Below, piece after piece: positions 8,172-16,903 of a stretch of DNA of 37,469 nucleotides (positions are counted from its first letter, which is position 1; every line of letters begins with the position of its first letter). Source of the stretch: DATFXM01 sp035315885 (GTDB taxonomy: Bacteria > Acidobacteriota > Blastocatellia > UBA7656); NCBI GenBank assembly GCA_035315885.1, contig DATFXM010000136.1, positions 1-37,469 on the forward strand, written 5' to 3'. A program made the position numbers and the translations under genes. The notes under the pieces were generated by a model that worked only from the letters and a program-made list of their open reading frames with translations, was not told where the DNA came from and ran no database searches.

Positions 8172-8834
8172 ATGAGATTTTGTCCATACTGCGGGAACGA
8201 ACTGAGCGATCGCTCAAAGTTCTGTCCCTTCTGCGGCAAGGCTTCGCCGGCCCGCCGGCGCGGGGCGGCGGTCGCTGTGGAAGATCGACCGCGAGTCGTT
8301 ACGCGCACCGGCGAAGTGCTGGAAACGACTCGAACAGGCCCGAGAGGGACAAATGGCGCGGCGTCCCCGTTTGCACCCAGACGGTATGCGCCGCCGACGC
8401 ACGCGTTTATCGGAGCCTTTGAACAGGCGGGTTTTGGGTTGCGCTACGGGGCCTGGATGTTCGACTTTCTTATAACCCTGATCGCGATGTTGGTATTCAC
8501 TTTTGCGATCACCGCCTTGAGCCACCGGTCGGTTGTAGGTTCAAACAAGGACCTCATTTTTGTGACCGGGCTGACACTGTTGATGTTTCTTTTGAATTTC
8601 GTGGTTCTGGCTGGAACAGGCGGGCAGAGTGCGGGGATGCGAATTCTTGGGATCTACATTATGCGGGTTGACGGCCAGCCGTTTTCGATGAAGCACGCTG
8701 CGATCCGACATCTTATCGGCTACCCGTTGTCGACGGTGCTTTTTTTTCTCGGCTTTCTTTGGATGCTCTGGGACCCGCGTCAGCAAGCGTGGCACGATAA
8801 GCTTGCCGGCACAATAGTCGTCATCGCGAAGTAG
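8172..8834 (+). CDS. Zinc-ribbon RDD-family membrane protein
   Basis: A 220-residue protein starting 18 bp after the kinase stop, so probably co-transcribed. The N-terminus has a zinc ribbon (C4, C7, C18, C21) like those of its two upstream neighbours, then a basic, Thr-rich linker. An RDD domain follows (about 85-218) with three hydrophobic segments and family motifs: the R...D of GLRYGAWMFDFLI, GQSAGMRILGIYIMRVDG, and WHDKLAGTIVV near the end. RDD proteins are small integral membrane proteins of mostly unknown function, some proposed as transporters. The cytosolic linker is Thr-rich and would be a plausible substrate for the adjacent kinase. The stop TAG (8832-8834) abuts and partly enters repeat block E. 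Confidence 0.88.
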   Translation: MRFCPYCGNELSDRSKFCPFCGKASPARRRGAAVAVEDRPRVVTRTGEVLETTRTGPRGTNGAASPFAPRRYAPPTHAFIGAFEQAGFGLRYGAWMFDFLITLIAMLVFTFAITALSHRSVVGSNKDLIFVTGLTLLMFLLNFVVLAGTGGQSAGMRILGIYIMRVDGQPFSMKHAAIRHLIGYPLSTVLFFLGFLWMLWDPRQQAWHDKLAGTIVVIAK

Positions 8835-8900
8835 TGAATGGTGAATAGTAAGTAGCGACGTGGCGGGACGCGCCTCCTATTTACCATTCACTATTTCTAT
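8833..8900. repeat. Heptamer inverted repeat E (GTGAATG/CCATTCA type)
   Basis: The left arm TAGTGAATGGTGAATAG (starting at the RDD stop codon) pairs with the right arm at about 8876-8897 with one mismatch in 17, with a GC-rich loop. The unit period is 7 (GTGAATG, GTGAATA, GTAAGTA). It divides the kinase/RDD genes from the phosphatase gene. Confidence 0.85.
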
Positions 8901-8929
8901 GTACCAAAGAGCGTAACCTCTCAAGATCA

Positions 8930-10651
8930 ATGTCAACATTCATCGTCAGGCCAAAAGATTTCGAGGCGTCGACAATCAAGTTCGACAAGACGAAGATGAC
9001 CATCGGCAGGTCGTCGCGAAACGATATCTGTATCGGCGATCCGTTCGCTTCTCGCATTCACGCGGAACTGAAGCGGGAAGGGGATCAGGTAGTGCTCATA
9101 GATGCCGGCAGCGCCAACGGCACCTTCCTGAACGGGCAGCGGGTGACTGCGCCGATTCCGTTGCGGGCAGGGGACCTGATTCGCATCGGAGAGACCGAAA
9201 TCGAGTACTCTTCCGGCGAGCAGGACCTGCTGTCGGGCGCAACTGTTTACCTCTCGGGCGCGGGCGCCGAAGCGCTGCCTGCCGACACGATCACTTCACC
9301 CATCAGCAGTCGCACGACGAACGATCTGATCTCTTCTATCAGATCAGGCGCGATGGCCGGAGACCGGCGCGGCACGTCGGGCGCGCAGACTCAGTTGGGA
9401 GTCGCGCCCTCTGCGCCTGATCTGCTCAGCCTGGTGTCGCAGGTGGGCATCGCCCTGCTGCCTCGCACGACACTCGAAGACACACTGAAACTCACGATCG
9501 ATCTCGTGTTTCAGGCGATACCCGCCGAACGAGGCTTTCTATTTCTGAAGGAAGACGATGAGCTGAGCTGCAAGATCGCCCGGGGCGCGCACCAGGGCGC
9601 GATTCCAGCGGCTTCGGAAGTGCAAATCAGCAGATCGATCACCAACAAAGTCTTGAACGAGGGTGCCTCGGTGCTGACCTCGGATGCGATGCACGATCCG
9701 CGATTCGAGGCGCAGAACTCGGTAGTGCTGAGCCAGATTCGATCGGTCATGGCGGTTCCGCTTGCTTCGGGTGAAGAGACTTTTGGGATGATCTATGTCG
9801 ACAACCCGTTCAACAACAGATTCAAGGAAGAAGATCTGAAGGTGCTGACGACTATCGCTTCGGTTGCTTCGATCAAGATCGAAAACGAACGCTTGCTGGA
9901 AGAGCGGCTTGAGAAGCGCCGGATGGAAGAGGAGCTGAAAGTAGCTTCTGAGATCCAGATGCGGTTGCAGCCGTTCGCGCCACCTTCTTTCGAAGGCTGG
10001 GAAATGACGGGTGTTTCGTTCCCCTGCCGCGAGATCGGAGGGGATTATTACGACTTCATACTGAGGAAGCAAGACAATCGGCTCATCGTTGCGGTTGGCG
10101 ACGTCTCGGGTAAGGGAACCGGAGCCGCTCTGCTGATGTCATCGCTTCACGCGGCGGTCCGAGCGCAGTCTCAGACGCGGCGTTCGATAAGCGAGATGAT
10201 GGGCGAGATCAATGAGTATATTTACGAGAACTCTCCTTCAAACAAGTTCTTGACGCTGTTTTGCGGCGAGATCGATCCACAGACGGGAGCGCTTACCTAT
10301 TCAAACGGGGGGCATAACAATCCGATCCTTGTGCGGACAGACGGCGGTTTTGAGCGGCTGGATCAGGGCGGACTCCCGATCGGAATGATGCAGAATGTGC
10401 AGTATCAGGAGGCTCAGATCGAGTTTCAAGGCGGCGATGTGCTTGTGATCTACAGCGACGGCATAACCGAATCGGTGAATGAATCGGACGAGGAGTTTGG
10501 CGAGCAGCGACTTATAGATGTTCTGATGAAGAATCGCAATCGGTCGTCGTCTGGGATAAGAGACCGGATTGACGAGGCACTCTCGCGCTTCGTGGGCAGC
10601 ATGGCCCCGGTCGATGACATGACGCTGATGATTATCAAGAAAACGGTGTGA
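8930..10651 (+). CDS. FHA-GAF-SpoIIE/RsbU-type PP2C protein phosphatase
   Basis: A 573-residue cytosolic phosphatase with two input domains. The FHA domain is at about 20-95 (TIGRSSRNDI, SRIHAEL, SANGTFLNG). A GAF sensor domain follows (about 165-320, with LLPRTTLEDTL and MAVPLASGEETFGMIYVDNPF). A short charged helix (about 322-350) leads to a SpoIIE-type PP2C domain (about 350-573) with the metal-binding motifs GGDYYDF, VGDVSGKGTGAALLM, SNGGHNNP and YSDGITES, all intact. Such enzymes dephosphorylate Ser/Thr residues, classically anti-anti-sigma factors. No anti-sigma pair is encoded nearby, so here it may counter the adjacent kinase. The start has no strong Shine-Dalgarno. Confidence 0.93.
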   Translation: MSTFIVRPKDFEASTIKFDKTKMTIGRSSRNDICIGDPFASRIHAELKREGDQVVLIDAGSANGTFLNGQRVTAPIPLRAGDLIRIGETEIEYSSGEQDLLSGATVYLSGAGAEALPADTITSPISSRTTNDLISSIRSGAMAGDRRGTSGAQTQLGVAPSAPDLLSLVSQVGIALLPRTTLEDTLKLTIDLVFQAIPAERGFLFLKEDDELSCKIARGAHQGAIPAASEVQISRSITNKVLNEGASVLTSDAMHDPRFEAQNSVVLSQIRSVMAVPLASGEETFGMIYVDNPFNNRFKEEDLKVLTTIASVASIKIENERLLEERLEKRRMEEELKVASEIQMRLQPFAPPSFEGWEMTGVSFPCREIGGDYYDFILRKQDNRLIVAVGDVSGKGTGAALLMSSLHAAVRAQSQTRRSISEMMGEINEYIYENSPSNKFLTLFCGEIDPQTGALTYSNGGHNNPILVRTDGGFERLDQGGLPIGMMQNVQYQEAQIEFQGGDVLVIYSDGITESVNESDEEFGEQRLIDVLMKNRNRSSSGIRDRIDEALSRFVGSMAPVDDMTLMIIKKTV

Positions 10652-10654
10652 ACG

Positions 10655-10790
10655 GTGTCGGGTTTAGGGTTTCTGGTTTCTCGTTTCTAGTTGATCCTTC
10701 CCGACAATCCCATCAGTTGCAAATCATCTCCCTTAACCAGAAACGAGAAACCCGAAACCCCAAACCCTAAACCCCAAACTCCAAACCCTC
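10655..10790. repeat. Heptamer inverted repeat F between convergent genes
   Basis: GGGTTTA/GGGTTTC/GGTTTCT heptamers (about 10658-10688) face AAACCAG/AAACGAG/AAACCCG/AAACCCT heptamers (about 10736-10790). The non-repetitive loop is about 45 nt. The right arm runs into the 3' end of the minus-strand acetyltransferase gene and supplies its stop codon. Confidence 0.88.
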
Positions 10791-11753
10791 CCTACAGTAC
10801 ACCGGGAACTCGTGAACGGTGCGGAATCCGCACGATTCGTAGAGGTGATGAGCGGGCTTGTTGCTTGCCGTAACCGCCAGCGAAACCTCGTCGTAGCCGA
10901 GCCGCCCGCATTCAGCCGCTGCCTCGGCGATCAGCATCCTCCCAATTCCACGATTCTGATGTGCAGGGTGAACCGAGATCTGCGCAAAGTGACAAATGAA
11001 CGGCGCTACCCGAGTGGCGATCAGAACAGCCGCAACATTTCCGCTCGGTCCGACCGCGACCCGCGAAACCTCCGGTAGAAAGTCTCCGCACCAGATGTGA
11101 CTTGTGAGAATGCTCAGCAAAGCGCCGCACCCCTCTTCGGTGCTGTACTGGCTGTTGATAAGGCTGTCTTGCTCGCCATTGTATGATCGACAGATCACTC
11201 GAGCCGCCTGTGAAAAATCTTCGCCCCGCCACGATCTGAACGAGATCCCCGCGTCGGTACCTGCCTTCGGCTTCCGCGCCCGCGGCACATTGGATTTCAA
11301 ATCCAGCATCATATAGACGCGGTCGTAGCGAATGAACCCCCGAGATCGATAAGCGAGGTCTGCGGCGCGGTTGCCTACGCTGACGCACTGACTCTCAATT
11401 CTGGTCACCTCGCGCATCTCCGCGATTTCGTCCAGCATGGCCACGATGATCACGCGGTCCGCGCCGGCATCTCGCCATCGCGAACTCATGTAGACATCTC
11501 CGATCGAGCACTTTTCTGCTTCGACAGTGTAATAGCCAAAGCCGATCATGCCGCCTGAATTTGAAGCCGAGAAGCCGGGAAGCTCGCGAGCTCGTGCAAC
11601 CTCTCGAATCAAACGGCTGGGCCCGCTGTAATCCCAGCGCAATAGACTCAGCCATTCTTCACACTGCTGGTCAAACAGAGCTTCGAGCTCGGTCAGGTTG
11701 GTGTGCCTGAGCGGGATGACGGTGAGATTAGACCCGGATCGAACGGCAGACAT
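10767..11753 (-). CDS. Double-domain GNAT acetyltransferase
   Basis: A 328-residue protein with two GNAT-like halves. The C-terminal half (about 165-318) is a good GNAT domain: the acetyl-CoA pyrophosphate-binding motif is QISVHPAHQNRGIGRMLI, followed by the typical NKPAHHLYESCGF segment. The N-terminal half (about 10-150) has the length and strand pattern of a second GNAT fold, but its acetyl-CoA loop is degenerate (SSRWRDAGADRVII), so it may be structural. The substrate, an amine or a protein N-terminus, cannot be told. The last residues (about GLEFGV) and the stop TAG are encoded by heptamer repeat DNA, so the C-terminus has apparently been rewritten by the repeat. Confidence 0.85.
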   Translation of the reverse strand: MSAVRSGSNLTVIPLRHTNLTELEALFDQQCEEWLSLLRWDYSGPSRLIREVARARELPGFSASNSGGMIGFGYYTVEAEKCSIGDVYMSSRWRDAGADRVIIVAMLDEIAEMREVTRIESQCVSVGNRAADLAYRSRGFIRYDRVYMMLDLKSNVPRARKPKAGTDAGISFRSWRGEDFSQAARVICRSYNGEQDSLINSQYSTEEGCGALLSILTSHIWCGDFLPEVSRVAVGPSGNVAAVLIATRVAPFICHFAQISVHPAHQNRGIGRMLIAEAAAECGRLGYDEVSLAVTASNKPAHHLYESCGFRTVHEFPVYCREGLEFGV

Positions 11754-11755
11754 CG

Positions 11756-13865
<2,110 letters not shown>

Positions 13866-13924
13866 ACGACCGATCAATACTAAAGGATAGCTCGAGAATC
13901 GAAAAGATAAGTTTGGTCAGTAAC

Positions 13925-14190
13925 CAGTAGGCAGTATGCAGTAGGCAGTATGCAGTAGGCAGGTGGCTTCAACCCCAAAGGGGTTGTAGAAGGGGTGGCG
14001 GTAAGCAAGCCTGCACAACTTCTGCAACCGCTTCGGGGTTGAATTCTTTTCATGGCCTTTCCCCAGGGTAGCCGCGGACTGCAACCCTGGGCTGCGATCT
14101 ACAACCCCTTCGGGGTTGAAGCCACCTGCATACTGCGTACTGCATACTGCCTACTGCATACTGCCTACTGCATACTGCATACTGCCTGAA
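13925..14190. repeat. Large composite inverted repeat H with nested AACCCC/GGGGTT palindromes
   Basis: The outer left arm is alternating CAGTAGG/CAGTATG heptamers (13925-13962). The outer right arm is nine or so TACTGCC/TACTGCA units (about 14126-14187). Inside, GTGGCTTCAACCCC...GGGGTTGTAGA (13963-13990) is mirrored by TCTACAACCCC...GGGGTTGAAGCCAC (14098-14125), each itself a palindrome (AACCCC-AAA-GGGGTT and AACCCC-TTC-GGGGTT). The centre has another hairpin, CCCAGGGT (14062-14069) with ACCCTGGG (14084-14091). The block fills the gap between two minus-strand genes and ends exactly at the TAA of the PAP2 gene. Confidence 0.92.
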
Positions 14191-14913
14191 TTACTCTCTC
14201 GCAATCCTTCTATAGACCTCAATCATCAGCATCAGCCACAAACCGCCGGCCAGATATGCACCCACCACATCGCTGGGCCAATGAGCCCCGAGATAAATAC
14301 GTGACACTCCGACGAGAGCCAGCAATACCCACAACACCACGTACGACACTCTTCGAAACAGCCCCGGACGCGTCAGGACGTACGTCAGAAACAGAAGAAA
14401 CCCGAAGAACTCAACGAAGAAAGAAACGTGGCCCGAAGGAAAGCTCTCGTGGAGCACTCGCGTGGTGACGTGCACCAGAGGCTCAACCGGTCGCGGCCGG
14501 CCAATCAGCCATTTCAGCCAGATGTTGACCAGCACTCCCAGGCCCACCCCGATCCCGCACACAAATCCCTCAACGCGATATCCGACCGCAATCAACGAGA
14601 CGCTGGTTAGAATGACGATGCTGAACGGCAACCACCCGGACCCGAGAGCCGAGACCCCGACCATCATCGCTCGGAACCCTGGTGCGTCGATCGACTGAAT
14701 TGCTCCGCCGAGCGAAAGATCCCAGTGGAAATACGCGTACCGGTGCGCGAACATCGCCAGGATCGCATACAGCACAAGCACGACGCCCAACGTAATCTCA
14801 GCCCAGCGAGCACGTGCGATTATTCGGCGCCGCGTCTGCCGCGGCGTGGGCTCAGATTGCAAGGAATTGTTTGTCTGTACCGGTTCCGCTTCGACCGTAT
14901 CTGGTGGTTCCAT
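14191..14913 (-). CDS. PAP2-superfamily membrane phosphatase
   Basis: A 240-residue integral membrane protein with about six hydrophobic segments after a basic N-terminal tail. All three catalytic motifs of the PAP2/type-2 phosphatidic acid phosphatase family are present: K-x6-RP (KWLIGRPRP), PSGH, and SR-x5-H-x3-D (SRIYLGAHWPSD). Family members remove phosphate from phosphatidic acid, undecaprenyl pyrophosphate or similar lipid phosphates at the outer face of the membrane. The substrate cannot be told apart here. It could serve lipid or cell-wall carrier turnover, but nothing links it directly to the lipid locus 6 kb away. It is divergent from the BatA-like gene at 15017. Confidence 0.9.
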   Translation of the reverse strand: MEPPDTVEAEPVQTNNSLQSEPTPRQTRRRIIARARWAEITLGVVLVLYAILAMFAHRYAYFHWDLSLGGAIQSIDAPGFRAMMVGVSALGSGWLPFSIVILTSVSLIAVGYRVEGFVCGIGVGLGVLVNIWLKWLIGRPRPVEPLVHVTTRVLHESFPSGHVSFFVEFFGFLLFLTYVLTRPGLFRRVSYVVLWVLLALVGVSRIYLGAHWPSDVVGAYLAGGLWLMLMIEVYRRIARE

Positions 14914-14994
14914 TGTCTACTGCATTTTAGCAAAGCAAATGAAATGCTAGCCCGGCAATATCGTTTATCCGGTGAACGGCAAAATTCGGTCGAA

Positions 14995-15003
14995 TGCTAT
15001 AAT
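14995..15003 (+). promoter_or_regulatory. Extended -10 promoter element of the VWA gene pair
   Basis: TGCTATAAT (TGN plus a perfect TATAAT, 14998-15003) lies 13 bp before the ATG at 15017. Transcription would start about 15010, giving an almost leaderless mRNA. No good -35 box is visible, which is compatible with an extended -10 promoter. Confidence 0.5.
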
Positions 15004-15016
15004 CAGGTCGCTTCAT

Positions 15017-16882
15017 ATGCGATTCATTTCGGCTAGTGCGCTCTGGTGGTTGTTGCTGAGCCTGCCGATCATTCTTTTCTACCTGCTGAAGCTCAAACGC
15101 ACCCGTCGCGTCGTGCCAAGCGTACTGTTGTGGGCTCGCGCGGTCGAAGAGTTGGAAGCGAACTCGCCGTTCCGCAAGCTGCGGCGCAGCCTGCTTCTTC
15201 TGTTGCAGCTCCTGTTCCTGGCAGCAATCGTTGTTGCGGTTGCCCGCCCGCTCGTCATCAGCCGTTCGCTCGCGGCAGGAAACACGATCATCATCATCGA
15301 CTCGACCGCAAGCATGAACACTTTGGATGAAGCGGGTGGAAGCCGGCTCGAGCGCGCGCGGCAAATCGCACACGAGATGGTCGCGGGTTTGAGAGCGTCA
15401 GATCGTGCAGCGATCATCGAGTCCTCATCGCGAGTTACCCTGCGCAGTGCTCTCAGCCCCGACCGAGCCGCGTTGGACAACGCTATAGATCAGGTCTCGA
15501 GCACTGATACTGCGGGAACGTTAAAGGATGCAGTCAGACTTGCTGAGCAGATGGCTGCCAGCGAGCACGACGCCTCGATTGTGATTATCAGCGACGGCGC
15601 AGGCGTTACGACCGGCCTGGAAAACAGCTCCGCGCAAGAAGTGCCTCGCCAAAACGAGATCGGCAGGAACAACTCGGCGTTGCGTTTTGTGCGAGTGGGA
15701 AACAGGAGCGAGAATCTCGGCATAACGTCAATGATCTCTCGGGCACGTTACGACGGTCGCCAGGAGCTGTTCGCATCGGTCTCGAATTTCAGCAACGCAG
15801 ACAAGACCGTCGACGTCGACCTGACCGTAGACGGGCGTTTGATCGACGTGCGCTCGATTGCGATCCCGCCTAACCAGGTTGGACGGCTTGTCTTCGACAG
15901 CCTTCCGCTGGAAGGCGGCTTATCTGAACTGAAGTTGAACGCCGACGATGAACTCTCATCGGACAACATCGCATTTTGCTTTGTGGCACCATCTCGTCGT
16001 CTGCGCGTTGGAGTTGCAACGGAGGACTCGTTCCTGCTTCGCGCGCTGGCGGTCGATAGCCAGATTGATGCGCGGAGGATCGAGAAAGCAGACCCTTCGC
16101 TGATCGAAAAGTTCGACTGTCTGGTAGTGAGCGGAACGTCATCGATGGAGGCGCTGCAAGGCAACAGGCCGCTATTGGTTATCAATCCACCCGACCTGTC
16201 GCCGCTTTGTCATTCGATTGGCAAGCTGGAGCGGCCCGAGCCTGCCATTGTTGCGCGCGCTCATCCGGTCAATGCGTATTTGAGTTATGCGGATATGCAC
16301 GTCGAGAGTTCTCCGAGGCTCCAGACGGCGCCCTGGTTGAGGCCCATCGTCTCGACTTCGTACGGAGATGGTCTTTTGTGGGCCGGCGACGACGGCCGGC
16401 GCCGCGTTGTAGTAGTGGGGTTCGACCTGAGTGCCAGCGATATGCCTCTCAAAGTGGAGTTTCCCATTTTCGTCGCCAACGCAATTTCATGGCTGTCGGG
16501 CGGAGACAAATCACAAATTCCCCGCGACGTGCGAGCCGGCCAGCCGGTGACCATCTCGACAACCGAAAAGGGCGTCAGAGTCGCGGCACCCGACGGAGAA
16601 TTGACAGACCTTAGCGCCTCCAGCGAAGGGGCGATTGTATTTGCCGACACGTTGCGAGTTGGGCGCTACGAAGTCAGCGGCGCGCAATCGTTCGGCGTCA
16701 GCCTGTTGAGTGCGACCGAGTCCAACAACACGCCTCGTGACTCGATTCCAGGCCGCGGTGGAGAAATCGCGGCTCAACGCGAGACGTTTCGTTCCGAACG
16801 GGAGGCTTGGCGCTGGATCGCGATGGCAGGTCTGATGATTCTTGGATTCGAGTGGTGGGCGTACCAACGCAGAATCGGCTGA
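15017..16882 (+). CDS. BatA-like membrane-anchored VWA protein
   Basis: A 621-residue protein. The N-terminus is the BatA/aerotolerance-regulator N-terminal module: two hydrophobic segments (about 5-22 and 56-76) around LKRTRRVVPSVLLWARAVEELE and SPFRKLRRSLLLLLQLL. A VWA domain follows (about 90-215) with a modified metal site, DSTASM in place of DxSxS, but the later TAGTLKDAVRLA and ISDGAG are present. The middle is beta-rich and extracytoplasmic, and a single membrane segment closes the chain (about 598-614). ATG at 15017 is chosen because it gives the standard family N-terminus. Family members often pair with MoxR ATPases, but none is encoded here. The next VWA gene follows 21 bp downstream, indicating an operon. 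Confidence 0.85.
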   Translation: MRFISASALWWLLLSLPIILFYLLKLKRTRRVVPSVLLWARAVEELEANSPFRKLRRSLLLLLQLLFLAAIVVAVARPLVISRSLAAGNTIIIIDSTASMNTLDEAGGSRLERARQIAHEMVAGLRASDRAAIIESSSRVTLRSALSPDRAALDNAIDQVSSTDTAGTLKDAVRLAEQMAASEHDASIVIISDGAGVTTGLENSSAQEVPRQNEIGRNNSALRFVRVGNRSENLGITSMISRARYDGRQELFASVSNFSNADKTVDVDLTVDGRLIDVRSIAIPPNQVGRLVFDSLPLEGGLSELKLNADDELSSDNIAFCFVAPSRRLRVGVATEDSFLLRALAVDSQIDARRIEKADPSLIEKFDCLVVSGTSSMEALQGNRPLLVINPPDLSPLCHSIGKLERPEPAIVARAHPVNAYLSYADMHVESSPRLQTAPWLRPIVSTSYGDGLLWAGDDGRRRVVVVGFDLSASDMPLKVEFPIFVANAISWLSGGDKSQIPRDVRAGQPVTISTTEKGVRVAAPDGELTDLSASSEGAIVFADTLRVGRYEVSGAQSFGVSLLSATESNNTPRDSIPGRGGEIAAQRETFRSEREAWRWIAMAGLMILGFEWWAYQRRIG

Positions 16883-16903
16883 GTTAACCGCGTTCAAGAG
16901 CTA

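Noticed and set aside
10691..10873. Open frames running through heptamer repeats (here and at 11786-11992, 14116-14304, 33416-33815)
   Set aside because: They translate the repeat units into periodic peptides, lack RBS and family character, and overlap real genes on the other strand.
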